This document shows, piece by piece, positions 37,670 through 46,715 of a stretch of DNA of 64,000 nucleotides; positions within the stretch are counted from its first letter, which is position 1, and every line of letters starts with the position of its first letter. Location of the stretch: positions 183,759-247,758 of the forward strand of contig JAXGQR010000004.1 in NCBI GenBank assembly GCA_040766325.1. Reading direction: 5' to 3'. Below the pieces are notes generated by a model, which did no database searches, was not told where the DNA came from, and saw only the letters and a list, made by a program, of their open reading frames with translations. This DNA is from Dehalobacterium sp040766325 (GTDB lineage Bacteria > Bacillota > Dehalobacteriia > Dehalobacteriales > Dehalobacteriaceae). The position numbers were made by a program, and so were the translations under genes.

Positions 37670-37698
37670 ATAATACTACAAAATGGTATCTTTGTCAA
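37670..37698 (-). promoter_or_regulatory. Promoter in the rplL-rpoB gap
   Basis: TTGACA (37698-37693), 17 nt, TATTAT (37675-37670) on the minus strand, about 125 nt before the rpoB start. Together with the upstream terminator this gives rpoBC an own start. The rest of the 312-nt gap shows nothing else I can support. Confidence 0.8.
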
Positions 37699-37789
37699 CT
37701 TAATAGTTCAAACCACAACCATTCATTTTAGTTTACATTCCCATCACCTTCTCTACTGCTGATCATGCTTACTGGCTATATTCCTCAGA

Positions 37790-37822
37790 AAATACTTAAT
37801 AAGGCACCCCGAGGGGTGCCTT
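37790..37822 (-). terminator. Terminator or attenuator after rplL
   Basis: A perfect stem formed by AAGGCACC and GGTGCCTT (37801-37822) is followed on the minus strand by an AT-rich but broken T tract. It would limit readthrough from rplJL into rpoBC. Confidence 0.7.
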
Positions 37823-37856
37823 AAATTCGTGATCATGGGAACCGTTAGAATATTGC

Positions 37857-38240
37857 CTATTTTAATTCTACGCTAGCACCAGCTTCAACTAGCTTAGCCT
37901 TAATGCTTTCGGCTTCTTCCTTAGAAACTTTTTCTTTAACGGGTTTGGGAGCACCATCAACTAATTCCTTGGCTTCCTTCAACCCAAGAGCTGTGATTTC
38001 ACGAACGACTTTAATAACGTTGATTTTCTTGTCTCCGGCAGCAGTTAAAACAACGTCAAATTCAGTTTGTTCCGCAGCAGCTGCATCAGCCGCACCACCG
38101 GCAGCCGGAGCAGCGGCAGCAACAGCCACGGGTGCAGCCGCACTTACGCCAAATTCCTCTTCAAAGGCTTTAACCAATTCAGCAAGTTCTAACACCGTCA
38201 TACCTTTAACGGCTTCTAATATTTCAGCAACTTTAGACAT
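37857..38240 (-). CDS. rplL: 50S ribosomal protein L7/L12
   Basis: Stalk protein recruiting GTPase factors, 127 aa. N-terminal dimer domain, an Ala-rich hinge around residues 36-58, and the C-terminal factor-binding domain with GLKEAKELVDGAPKPVKE. Follows rplJ. Confidence 0.98.
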   Translation of the reverse strand: MSKVAEILEAVKGMTVLELAELVKAFEEEFGVSAAAPVAVAAAAPAAGGAADAAAAEQTEFDVVLTAAGDKKINVIKVVREITALGLKEAKELVDGAPKPVKEKVSKEEAESIKAKLVEAGASVELK

Positions 38241-38290
38241 TATTATTTCCTCCTCTAATATACATAAACTTTAAATTTTCTTTAATAATA

Positions 38291-38818
38291 CTATGCTTGA
38301 GCTTTCTGCTCTTTTACTTGATCTAGGGCGTAGACAAATTTTCTTAACAAGCCTGCCAAAGATCCGGCAAAACCGTACATCGGAGATTGCATTGCCCCAA
38401 CCACTTGACCCAACAATACTTCTCGAGTCGGCAATTTAGCTAGATTTTTAAGTTCTTCAACTTCAATGCTTTTCTTTTCTAAAAGACCGGTCTTGATTTC
38501 TAAATCGGTATGGGTTTTCGCAAACTCAACTAATATCTTAGCTAGTGCTACCGGATCCTCACTGAAGGCAATGGCTGTAGGACCTTCTAAATAGGGATCA
38601 AAATCGGTGATACCCTGTTCATGGGCAGCCAATTTAATTAAGGTGTTCTTGGCGACCTTATAGGTGATACCTGCTTCTCTCATTTTCGCTCTTAACTCAG
38701 TTACTTCAGCAACATCAAGACCTCGGTAATCCGTTAAGACGGTGAAAGTAGTTTCGCCAATATACTGACTAAGCTGCCTTACTTCCTGTTCTTTTTTTAA
38801 TTGCTGTGGTTTTGTCAC
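38291..38818 (-). CDS. rplJ: 50S ribosomal protein L10
   Basis: Stalk base protein, 175 aa. Starts at GTG 38818 behind AGGAGG (TKPQQLKKEQEVRQ follows); the frame continues upstream through the leader RNA but that part is not coding. EATTFTVLTDYRGL-like start region and the C-terminal L12-binding helices are present. Confidence 0.96.
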   Translation of the reverse strand: MTKPQQLKKEQEVRQLSQYIGETTFTVLTDYRGLDVAEVTELRAKMREAGITYKVAKNTLIKLAAHEQGITDFDPYLEGPTAIAFSEDPVALAKILVEFAKTHTDLEIKTGLLEKKSIEVEELKNLAKLPTREVLLGQVVGAMQSPMYGFAGSLAGLLRKFVYALDQVKEQKAQA

Positions 38819-38824
38819 TTTTCC

Positions 38825-38960
38825 ACCTCCTTTGAAGAGATTAAAAATTAAACCCCTGCAGACAGGCAGGGGTAATGATCTTTTAATTAAAACCATCTAA
38901 CCTAACCTCGGCAGGCGGTCACCCTTTATGCCAATGGCACCTGCTGTCTACAGTTAATTT
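38825..38960 (-). promoter_or_regulatory. L10 leader RNA
   Basis: The untranslated leader of rplJL contains the segments typical of the L10-L12 autoregulatory leader, including CTGCCGAGGTTAGG on the minus strand, and ends in a 7-bp hairpin (38853-38859 with 38866-38872) followed by a T-rich tract. In this class, excess L10-L12 binds the leader and lowers expression of its own operon. Recognised by eye. Confidence 0.75.
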
Positions 38961-38974
38961 ATTAAATTCAATTA

Positions 38975-39003
38975 AAACTATCACAATTATCGGGTGATGT
39001 CAA
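38975..39003 (-). promoter_or_regulatory. Promoter of rplJ-rplL
   Basis: TTGACA (39003-38998), 17 nt, TAGTTT (38980-38975), directly upstream of the leader RNA and about 58 nt after rplA. Confidence 0.65.
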
Positions 39004-39060
39004 GCATCATACTGATCGCGCACTTTGTCACGCACGAACCGTCCGTAAGACCTCTAGTCT

Positions 39061-39762
39061 TTATTTACCACCCAGAGGTTTTAAAGGATTTACCTTGACT
39101 CCAGGTCCCATAGTCGAGGATAAAGTAACGCTCTTCACATATTGACCTTTTGCCACAGCCGGTTTTGCTTTCAAAATAACATCAATCAAGGTCCTGTAAT
39201 TCTCAAAAAGATTTTCATCTTCAAAGGATACTTTGCCTAAAGGGGCATGAATTATCGCGGCTTTATCAAGGCGATACTCAATTTTACCGGCTTTCACATC
39301 GTTAACAGCTTTCGTCACATCCATAGTAACGGTACCTGTTTTAGGATTAGGCATTAGGCCTTTAGGCCCGAGCAGGCGCCCTAATTTACCAACCACGCCC
39401 ATCATGTCCGGCGTAGCAACGGCGACATCAAAACCAAACCAGCCGCCTTGAATTTTTTCTACCATATCTTCAGCTCCGACAAAATCAGCACCGGCGGCCT
39501 CCGCTTCTTTAGCTTTTTCACCTTTAGCAAAAACTAAAACAGTCTGGCTTTTACCGGTTCCGTGAGGCAGTACCACCGCACCACGAATTTGTTGATCGGC
39601 TTGCCGGGGATCTAAGTTAAGGCGCACTGCCACTTCTACTGTCTCATCAAACTTGGCCGGTGCTGCCTTTTTTACGATGGCCAACGCCTCTTGCGGCTCA
39701 TATAAAGCTTTTAAATCGTAATTCTTAACTATGTCTTGATACTTTTTGCCGTGTTTTGGCAT
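39061..39762 (-). CDS. rplA: 50S ribosomal protein L1
   Basis: L1-stalk protein, 233 aa. GRLLGPKGLMPNPKTGTVT and the closing LSSTMGPGVKVNPL are typical. In bacteria L1 also represses the rplKA mRNA. Confidence 0.98.
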   Translation of the reverse strand: MPKHGKKYQDIVKNYDLKALYEPQEALAIVKKAAPAKFDETVEVAVRLNLDPRQADQQIRGAVVLPHGTGKSQTVLVFAKGEKAKEAEAAGADFVGAEDMVEKIQGGWFGFDVAVATPDMMGVVGKLGRLLGPKGLMPNPKTGTVTMDVTKAVNDVKAGKIEYRLDKAAIIHAPLGKVSFEDENLFENYRTLIDVILKAKPAVAKGQYVKSVTLSSTMGPGVKVNPLKPLGGK

Positions 39763-39820
39763 TATATTTTACCTCCTCTGTGGTAATTCGGAATAATGAC
39801 TTCCTCCCACTTTTCAGCAA

Positions 39821-40246
39821 CTAATCAACAATTGTAATACCCATGCTGCGGGCAGTACCTTCAACCATGCGCATGGCGGCAGGAATATCAGCAGCATTCA
39901 AGTCTTTCATTTTCATCTCTGCAATTTCCTGTACTTTAGCTCGAGCTAATTTAGCAACTTTTTTCGTATTAGGTTCTCCGGAACCGCTTTCAATTCCCGC
40001 TGCCTTTTTTAACAAAACAGCTGCCGGCGGGGTTTTAATAATAAAAGAAAAGGACCGATCTGCATATATGGTAATTTCAGCAGGTACAATCAAGCCCGGT
40101 TCTTTGGCGGTTCTTTCATTAAATTCTTTACAAAACGCCATAATATTCACACCATGTTGACCCAACGCAGGACCAACCGGGGGAGCCGGATTCGCTTTCC
40201 CGCCTGGAATTTGCAATTTAACCATAGCCATTACTTTTTTTGCCAT
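39821..40246 (-). CDS. rplK: 50S ribosomal protein L11
   Basis: GTPase-centre protein, 141 aa from ATG 40246 after AGGAGG (longer frame rejected). QIPGGKANPAPPVGPALGQH is the N-terminal thiostrepton-region motif; GSGEPNTKKVAKL marks the rRNA-binding domain. Confidence 0.98.
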   Translation of the reverse strand: MAKKVMAMVKLQIPGGKANPAPPVGPALGQHGVNIMAFCKEFNERTAKEPGLIVPAEITIYADRSFSFIIKTPPAAVLLKKAAGIESGSGEPNTKKVAKLARAKVQEIAEMKMKDLNAADIPAAMRMVEGTARSMGITIVD

Positions 40247-40329
40247 GACCAACACCTCCTAACTCAGATTGTGGTTTTACGGGGATAACCCCTCCCACTT
40301 AAGACTTACCTTACCTACAAAAGAGAATC

Positions 40330-40854
40330 TTAGATTTTTTCAACCTGCCCAAACTCTAATTCGACAGGTGTTTCTCTCCCAAACATGGAAACCATTACCC
40401 TTAATTTTCCTTTATCAGGATAAATTTCATCCACAATGCCCACAAAATTCTCAAAGGGTCCACTAGAGACCCGGACATCCTCACCAACGGCAAAGTCAAC
40501 CTTTATCTTCTGCTCAAGAACACCCATTTGTTTCAGAATAAACCTTGCCTCTTCTTCCTGTAAAGGTACCGGTTTTGAGCCCGTACCCACAAAACCGGTG
40601 ACGCCTGGTGTATTCCTTACCACATACCAAGAATCATCGGTCATATTCATTTCGACCAATACATACCCCGGAAAAATCTTGCGTTTACTAACCTTTTTTT
40701 TGCCGTCTTTGATTTGTACCTCATCTTCCATAGGCACAATAACCCGAAAAATATTTTCTCCCATATTCATAGACTCTACTCTTTTTTCCAGGTTGGCTTT
40801 AACTTTATTCTCATATCCGGCATAAGTATGAATCACATACCATTGATTTTCCAT
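40330..40854 (-). CDS. nusG: Transcription elongation/antitermination factor NusG
   Basis: 174 aa. NGN domain (about 1-110, WYVIHTYAGYENKVKANLEK and FPGYVLVEMNM) and C-terminal KOW domain (VRVSSGPFENFVGIVDEI). Between secE and rplK as usual. Confidence 0.98.
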   Translation of the reverse strand: MENQWYVIHTYAGYENKVKANLEKRVESMNMGENIFRVIVPMEDEVQIKDGKKKVSKRKIFPGYVLVEMNMTDDSWYVVRNTPGVTGFVGTGSKPVPLQEEEARFILKQMGVLEQKIKVDFAVGEDVRVSSGPFENFVGIVDEIYPDKGKLRVMVSMFGRETPVELEFGQVEKI

Positions 40855-40920
40855 AACAGAAGGGAACCCAAATAAGTCAGGTCCCTCACCCCCTTAAGAA
40901 ACATTTATCAAAAGGCTCCT

Positions 40921-41145
40921 CTATAATATCCGATTAAGAATAAATGACAATGCAGAGTCAACAATCCAAATGGCAAAAGAAATGAGAAAAATTGTTGTCA
41001 AAACTACTCCGGTATATATAATGATTGTCTTCTTATCAGGCCAATGAACCTTTTTCAGTTCTGCCCAGACTCCTCGTAAAAATCTGCCTGATCTTTCTTT
41101 AAATCCGACCTTTGAAGAGTTGGCTGCAGCCTTGCCAGCAACCAT
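40921..41145 (-). CDS. secE: Preprotein translocase subunit SecE
   Basis: Short 74-aa single-span SecE of the Gram-positive type. Amphipathic WAELKKVHWPDKKT precedes the membrane helix (about residues 43-68). Confidence 0.96.
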   Translation of the reverse strand: MVAGKAAANSSKVGFKERSGRFLRGVWAELKKVHWPDKKTIIIYTGVVLTTIFLISFAIWIVDSALSFILNRIL

Positions 41146-41177
41146 AAACTCACATCCTTAATGATATCTTTTTTGTT

Positions 41178-41327
41178 TTATTTCGTTTCTTTATGTGCTG
41201 TATGAGTTTTACAAAAACTACAATACTTTTTTAACTCCAAACGATCCGGATTGTTTTTTTTATTCTTATTCGTTATATAATTGCGTCGTTTACATTCCGT
41301 ACAAGCCAAAGTAGCCGCTACACGCAC
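41178..41327 (-). CDS. rpmG: 50S ribosomal protein L33, zinc-binding form
   Basis: A 49-aa frame, RVAATLACTECKRRNYIT near the start and ELKKYCSFCKTHTAHKETK at the end, with two CxxC pairs (C+ type). GTG 41327 is 7 nt from AGGAGG. It lies before secE, the usual order. Confidence 0.95.
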   Translation of the reverse strand: MRVAATLACTECKRRNYITNKNKKNNPDRLELKKYCSFCKTHTAHKETK

Positions 41328-41472
41328 GATTGCCACCTCCTACCTACTACTCATCAAGCATACCTCTTGCAGACTTACTCAAACAATTTATCACATATTA
41401 AATTAAGTGTCAAGCCTTTTGCTTCACCCTTGATTCGTTAACCCAGGAAAATTTTCACCATTCCTTGTCAGT

Positions 41473-41540
41473 TTTGACTCCCTTTAGCGGCCTGGGGACA
41501 TACCTATCCAAGGAATGTCCCCAGACCCCCCAAATAAAGG
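41473..41540 (-). repeat. 68-bp element 3' of tuf, copy 2
   Basis: Same as 25670-25737 with one base difference. Here the 10-bp hairpin (41492-41501 with 41515-41524) is fully paired; the difference falls in the stem. Confidence 0.85.
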
Positions 41541-42733
41541 CTAATTTTTCGATGATACCGGAAACTACACGGCTCCTACTGTTCGTCCGCCTTCGCGAAT
41601 AGCAAAGCGTAATCCTTCTTCAATAGCAATGGGCGTGATTAATTCAATCGTCATCTTAATGTTATCTCCCGGCATAACCATTTCTACACCTTCCGGAAGA
41701 TAAGCAACCCGGTTACGTCCGTTGTTCTGAAATAGAACTGAGGACGATAACCATTAAAGAACGGTGTATGGCGTCCACCTTCTTCCTTGGACAAAACATA
41801 TACTTCTCCCTCAAACTTCGTATGGGGATTGATGCTGTTCGGTTTGGCCAATACCTGACCCCGTTCAACGTCTTTGCGTTCGACACCTCTTAACAGACAA
41901 CCTACATTGTCACCTGCTTCTGCATAATCCGCAACTTACGGAACATTTCTACTCCCGTTACCACCGTTTGTTTCTTTTCTTCCATAAGACCTACGATTTG
42001 TACCGTGTCTCCTACTTTTACAGAGCCTCTTTCCACTCTGCCCGTTACCACGGTGCCACGACCGGTAATGGTAAATACGTCTTCAATCGGCATTAAGAAC
42101 GCCTTATCCTTATCCCTTTCGGGTCAGAATATATGCGTCTACACTATCCATCAACTTCCAGATCGGACCACAGTCAGGACAATCTCTGCCACCGCAACTA
42201 CATTCAAAGCTTTTAAAGCTGAGCCCGATACGATGGGGATATCATCGCCGGAAATTCATATTCGGAAAGCAGTTCACGTACTTCCATTTCTACTAATTCC
42301 ATTAATTCTTCATCATCTACCTGATCTGCTTTATTAAGACCACGATATATGGTACACCTACCTGACGTGCCAATAATATATGTTCCCGAGTCTGGGGCAT
42401 AGGACCGTCTGCTGCCGATACCACTAAATTGCTCCGTCCATCTAGGCGGCACCTGTAATCATGTTCTTTACATAGTCGGCGTGACCAGGGCAGTCTACGT
42501 GGGCATAGTGTCTTTTTTCTGTTTCATATTCTACGTGCGAGGTGCTGATCGTGATCCCACGGGCTTTTTCTTCCGGGGCATTGTCAATCTGATCATAAGC
42601 GGTAACTGCTCCGCCCGCACTAGACAAGCAAGAAGGTAATAGCTGCTGTTAAGGTGGTTTTGCCGTGGTCTACGTGACCAATAGTTCCCACATTAATATG
42701 GGGTTTAGTTCTTTCAAATTTTTGCTTTGCCAT
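41541..42733 (-). pseudogene. tuf: Second tuf copy, disrupted by eleven indels
   Basis: It aligns along its whole length with the intact tuf at 25738-26943, including the same GGAGGG ribosome binding site, stop and 68 nt beyond. I count eleven length changes (nine losses of 1-4 nt and two single-base gains, net -13 nt) and about ten substitutions. The frame is lost within the first 50 codons and repeatedly after. The position, after a tRNA operon and before rpmG-secE-nusG, is the usual place of a second tuf. It is either a decaying paralogue or a poorly resolved repeat in the assembly. Confidence 0.85.
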
Positions 42734-42812
42734 GATTTTTCCCTCCAAATACTTTCACTAATTATACTCATCATCAAACAAGTTCGTTGTAATTGTGACT
42801 CTTAGTTATCAG

Positions 42813-42840
42813 GTTAAAATAATTCCGCAAGAAATGTCAA
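42813..42840 (-). promoter_or_regulatory. Weak promoter candidate for tuf copy 2
   Basis: TTGACA at 42840-42835 is followed after 16 nt by TTTAAC. The -35 is perfect, the -10 poor. It lies between the tRNA terminator and the gene. Confidence 0.35.
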
Positions 42841-42957
42841 ATCCTGATACTAAGTTCTACATCTAAAGCATTTTTCCTCTTGATTAATATGAAAATTTAT
42901 CTGCTTCTTAAATCTTTATCCAATATTATACACCAAATTAAAAAAAAAATAATCAAC

Positions 42958-42988
42958 AAAAAAAGCTTTCAGCCTATAAGCCGAAAGC
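42958..42988 (-). terminator. Terminator of the tRNA operon
   Basis: On the minus strand GCTTTCGGCT pairs with GGCTGAAAGC (two G-U pairs) around TATA, followed by TTTTTTT. The G-U pairs only work in the minus-strand RNA, which fixes the orientation. It separates the tRNAs from tuf copy 2. Confidence 0.85.
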
Positions 42989-42998
42989 AAAACTATCT

Positions 42999-43074
<76 letters not shown>

Positions 43075-43167
43075 ATAACAAACAATCTTTAATTGTAATA
43101 AAATATTCTAAAACATATCAATTTTATATAAAAAATAAAAAACGGTAATCCCGTTCTTTCTTTTAGC

Positions 43168-43243
43168 TGGAGCCACTGACCAGAGTTGAACTGGTGGCCT
43201 CATCCTTACCAAGGATGCGCTCTACCTACTGAGCTACAGCGGC
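43168..43243 (-). tRNA. tRNA-Thr (GGT)
   Basis: 76 nt with encoded CCA; anticodon loop CTTGGTAAG. Lies between the two initiator tRNAs. Confidence 0.95.
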
Positions 43244-43247
43244 AAAT

Positions 43248-43323
43248 TGGTTGCGGAGGCAGGATTTGAACCTGCGACCTTCGGGTTATGAGCCCGGCGA
43301 GCTACCAGCTGCTCCACTCCGCG
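43248..43323 (-). tRNA. tRNA-fMet (CAT), copy 1
   Basis: 76 nt with encoded CCA and the same initiator features as the copy at 42999-43074; the two differ at a few positions (for example in the anticodon and T stems). Confidence 0.95.
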
Positions 43324-43328
43324 ATATT

Positions 43329-43414
43329 TGGTGGAGGGGACTGGATTCGAACCAGTGAAGGCGTAGCCAGCAGATTTACAGTCTGCCCCCTTTGGCCAAC
43401 TCGGGAACCCCTCC
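43329..43414 (-). tRNA. tRNA-Tyr (GTA)
   Basis: 86 nt with long variable arm and encoded CCA; anticodon loop ACTGTAAAT. Confidence 0.95.
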
Positions 43415-43452
43415 ATATATAAAAATAAACTTCGGATATCAAATTTACGTAC

Positions 43453-43528
43453 TGGAGCCGACGATGGGACTCGAACCCGCAACCTGCTGATTACAAGTCA
43501 GCTGCTCTACCAATTGAGCTACGTCGGC
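43453..43528 (-). tRNA. tRNA-Thr (TGT)
   Basis: 76 nt with encoded CCA; anticodon loop CTTGTAATC. First gene of the operon. Confidence 0.95.
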
Positions 43529-43544
43529 GCGACTGACAAACCCT

Positions 43545-43573
43545 ATTATACCAAGCATGATTTAGAAAGTCAA
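43545..43573 (-). promoter_or_regulatory. Promoter of the tRNA operon
   Basis: TTGACT (43573-43568), 17 nt, TATAAT (43550-43545), about 17 nt before the first tRNA. A near-consensus housekeeping promoter. Confidence 0.85.
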
Positions 43574-43620
43574 TGTTTTTTTATATGAATTTCTTTCAAA
43601 TCATTACCTTTTCATTCGGT

Positions 43621-44271
43621 TTATCGTGCACCTTCCCGATTTACCAAGTAACGTTCTAGTTTTCGTTTAACCCTTTGCAAGGCATTATCAATAGATTTAA
43701 CATGACGATTCAGATCCATCGCGATTTCCTGATACGACTTGCCCTCCAAATAGAACATGAGAACCCTCCACTCCAATGAGCTGAGGATTTCCCCCATTTT
43801 TTCCTCAATATCATCAAACTCTTCTCTGCTGATTACCAATTCTTCAGGATCGGTAATTTTTGCTCCGGAAATCACATCCAATAAGGTACGATCTGAATCC
43901 TCATCATAAATCGGCTTATTTAAAGAAACATAAGAATTCAATGGAATGTGCTTTTGTCTGGTAGCAGTTTTAATTGCCGTGATAATTTGCCGGGTTATAC
44001 AAAGTTCGGCAAAGGCTCGAAAAGAAGATAATTTATCACCTCTGAAATCCCTAATCGCTTTGTAAAGGCCGATCATGCCCTCTTGAATAATATCTTCGCG
44101 ATCAGCTCCAATCAAAAAATAAGATCTGGCTTTTGCACGAACGAAGTTTTTGTACTTATTAATGAGATACTCTTGAGCAGAAATATTGCCACTCTTTGCA
44201 AATTCAACGATATCCTCATCTGCCATTACTCCAAACCCGTCAAATACTTGTCTTTGCACATTCACACTCAT
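43621..44271 (-). CDS. sigH: RNA polymerase sporulation sigma factor SigH
   Basis: 216 aa sigma-70 family protein that directs early sporulation and stationary-phase genes. Region 2 (GADREDIIQEGMIGLYKAIR) and region 4 (LEGKSYQEIAMDLNRHVKSI) are complete. Downstream of yacP in the order found in Bacillus, here with glnS inserted between yacP and sigH. It supports a spore-forming host. Confidence 0.95.
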   Translation of the reverse strand: MSVNVQRQVFDGFGVMADEDIVEFAKSGNISAQEYLINKYKNFVRAKARSYFLIGADREDIIQEGMIGLYKAIRDFRGDKLSSFRAFAELCITRQIITAIKTATRQKHIPLNSYVSLNKPIYDEDSDRTLLDVISGAKITDPEELVISREEFDDIEEKMGEILSSLEWRVLMFYLEGKSYQEIAMDLNRHVKSIDNALQRVKRKLERYLVNREGAR

Positions 44272-44425
44272 CTTCTCGTCCCCACCTCACATATCCTACA
44301 AATAATGGTACTCCTCTGGTTGATATTAAACTTGCAACAATTTTAAGGCAAAAATATCCAATCATGGAGTTATGAGGCGATTGCCTGTCTGCTTTCCATA
44401 TGTCATTATAACTTAGGGTGATGAA

Positions 44426-44459
44426 AAAAGTCAAGAGAGGTACCGAAGCCGGTACCTCT
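44426..44459 (-). terminator. Terminator after glnS
   Basis: A perfect 10-bp stem (44436-44445 with 44450-44459, loop AAGC) directly after the glnS stop, followed on the minus strand by CTTGACTTTTTTC. Confidence 0.8.
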
Positions 44460-46183
44460 TATTTACTTTTCATCAACTTACTCCAGGTATCCTTAAGGGA
44501 TACCACACGATTGAAAACAAGCCTGCCTGAAGCAGAATCCGGGTCTACACAGAAATACCCCTGACGTAAAAATTGAAATTTACTTCCTAGCGCGGCTCTG
44601 CCCCAAAAGGGTTCTATCAATGCTTTATCTAAAACCTCCAGGGAATTCGGATTTAAATTTACCTTGAAATCCTCCTCCTGGTCTTCATCCGGATTTTCCT
44701 TCAAAAAGAGATTTTCATATAAGCGAACTTCCACCGGTACAGCGTGAGCAGCCGAGACCCAATGCAGAGTGCCCTTAACTTTTCGGCCGGAGCTGGGCAT
44801 CCCGCTTTTTGTTTCCAGATCATAAGTGCAATGAAGCTCCGTAACTTCCCCTGTAACAGAATCTTTGATTACATCCACACACTTAATAATATAAGCATGC
44901 TTTAGACGCACCTCAGAACCGGGGGATAAGCGAAAAAACTTCTTCGGTGGGTTCTCCATAAAATCCTCTTGTTCAATATAGAGCTCACGAGAAAAAGGAA
45001 GATCCCTCATTCCCATATTGGGGTCCTCCGGATTAATTTCTCCGGGCAGCATCTCAACCTGATCTTCCGGATAATTAACTAAAACAACCTTAAGGGGACG
45101 CAGAACGCACATCGCCCTAGGTGCCCGTTGATTCAAGTCCTCACGGATACAATGCTCTAAAAGAGAAATATCCACCGTGCTGTTACTTTTAGCCACCCCG
45201 ATCCGTTCACAAAAATCCCTGATTGCTTCCGGTGTATAGCCCCGTCTCCTTAGACCGGAGATGGTCGGCATTCTGGGATCATCCCACCCCTTAACAGACC
45301 CGTCTTCCACCAGTTGACGAAGTTTTCTTTTGCTCATCACCGTATAAGTAAGGTTCAAACGAGCAAACTCAATCTGCTGTGGCCCGGGATTAATATCACA
45401 GGATTCCAGCACCCAATCATACAAGGGCCGATGGTTTTCAAACTCCAAAGTCCAGATGGAGTGGGTGATCCCTTCAATGGCATCAGACAATGGATGCGCA
45501 AAATCGTACATGGGATATATGCACCAATCATCCCCCGTGCGATGATGTGTCGCTCTCTGGATCCGATACAACACCGGGTCACGCATATTTAAATTAGGTG
45601 AGGCCATATCAATTTTTCCACGCAGCACTCTGGCACCGTCATCATAGGCACCGGCCCGCATCTCTCTAAATAATCTCAAATTCTCTTCTACAGTACGATC
45701 GCGATATGGGCTGTTTTGCCCCGGTTCAGTCAAAGTACCGCGGAATTCTCTGATTTCCTGAGCGGATAAATCACAAACATATGCTTTACCCTTCATAATT
45801 AATTGCTCAGCAAATAAATACAGTCTCTCAAAATAATCAGAAGCATAATATAAACGCTCCGCCCAATCAAAACCTAGCCAGTGCACATCATTTTGAATGG
45901 ACTCCACATACTCAACTTCTTCTTTACTAGGATTGGTATCATCAAATCTTAGATTACATAATCCCTGATATTGAGCAGCAAGACCAAAGTTTAGGCAAAT
46001 AGATTTGGCGTGTCCAATATGTAAATATCCGTTTGGTTCCGGGGGAAAACGGGTGTGTACCCGACCCTGATTTTTACCTTCCGCTAAGTCTTGGTTAATA
46101 ATCATCTGAATAAAATTAACGGAAGCAGATGAGTCTCCTTGTTCCTGACTCATTTCTTTTATTTCTCTATTTTGAGTCTCCAT
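44459..46183 (-). CDS. glnS: Glutaminyl-tRNA synthetase
   Basis: Class I synthetase charging tRNA-Gln directly. 574 aa; HIGH-type motif PPEPNGYLHIGHAKS (about 47-61) and KMSKS-type VMSKRKLRQL (about 285), catalytic core HSIWTLEFENHRPLYDWVL, and the two C-terminal beta-barrels. Most Firmicutes lack GlnRS and use GatCAB transamidation, so this gene was probably acquired. It is the last gene of the cysE operon, 18 nt after yacP, with TAGGAGG before its ATG. Confidence 0.95.
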   Translation of the reverse strand: METQNREIKEMSQEQGDSSASVNFIQMIINQDLAEGKNQGRVHTRFPPEPNGYLHIGHAKSICLNFGLAAQYQGLCNLRFDDTNPSKEEVEYVESIQNDVHWLGFDWAERLYYASDYFERLYLFAEQLIMKGKAYVCDLSAQEIREFRGTLTEPGQNSPYRDRTVEENLRLFREMRAGAYDDGARVLRGKIDMASPNLNMRDPVLYRIQRATHHRTGDDWCIYPMYDFAHPLSDAIEGITHSIWTLEFENHRPLYDWVLESCDINPGPQQIEFARLNLTYTVMSKRKLRQLVEDGSVKGWDDPRMPTISGLRRRGYTPEAIRDFCERIGVAKSNSTVDISLLEHCIREDLNQRAPRAMCVLRPLKVVLVNYPEDQVEMLPGEINPEDPNMGMRDLPFSRELYIEQEDFMENPPKKFFRLSPGSEVRLKHAYIIKCVDVIKDSVTGEVTELHCTYDLETKSGMPSSGRKVKGTLHWVSAAHAVPVEVRLYENLFLKENPDEDQEEDFKVNLNPNSLEVLDKALIEPFWGRAALGSKFQFLRQGYFCVDPDSASGRLVFNRVVSLKDTWSKLMKSK

Positions 46184-46201
46184 GATTAAGCCTCCTAACT
46201 C

Positions 46202-46714
46202 TTACTTGCCCCGACGCCATCTTTCCAATGTCTCTTTAATATCTTTATTAATGATATCGTCTAAGGTAATATCATTCTTACCGGAATGAAGCTTTTTATT
46301 AGCCATATTCCTTTTTGTCTCATTAACTTGAATTAACAACTCCCGCGCAGACATACGCAAAGCACCTTGTCCCATTACCAAACGTTGTTCTGCCCAATCA
46401 GATGTTGCCACGGTAACCCTGGTCCCCTGGGGAATTAACGTCACCAGTCGCTCGATACAGGAATCTGCGGTTTCTCCTTCACGGGTAAAAATAACCTGAA
46501 CACCACTATATTCTTCAATCACTCCCAAACCTTTCTTGACCTGATGGGCATCAAAAACAACAAGGATAAGACAACCGGTCGCCCCTTGGAAGTTGGCCAA
46601 AATATCCAACAATCTAATCCGGGCATGCTCAAAGCTTTCATCTTTTAATGCCACCAGTTCCGGCCAGGCATTAATAATGTTATAGCCGTCAACGATTAAA
46701 ACTTCCTCTCCCAC
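46202..46714 (-). CDS. NYN-domain ribonuclease-like protein YacP (Rae1 family)
   Basis: 170 aa, PIN-like NYN fold with LIVDGYNIINAWPEL at the start, the acidic VVFDAH and ATSDWAEQRLVMGQGA. B. subtilis Rae1/YacP cuts mRNA in the ribosomal A site. Start GTG 46714 follows GGAGG within the end of rlmB; the longer frame is rejected. Confidence 0.88.
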   Translation of the reverse strand: MGEEVLIVDGYNIINAWPELVALKDESFEHARIRLLDILANFQGATGCLILVVFDAHQVKKGLGVIEEYSGVQVIFTREGETADSCIERLVTLIPQGTRVTVATSDWAEQRLVMGQGALRMSARELLIQVNETKRNMANKKLHSGKNDITLDDIINKDIKETLERWRRGK

Positions 46715-46715
46715 T

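Noticed and set aside
38291..38896. L10 with an N-terminal extension from 38896
   Set aside because: That stretch is the L10 leader RNA; GTG 38818 has the ribosome binding site.
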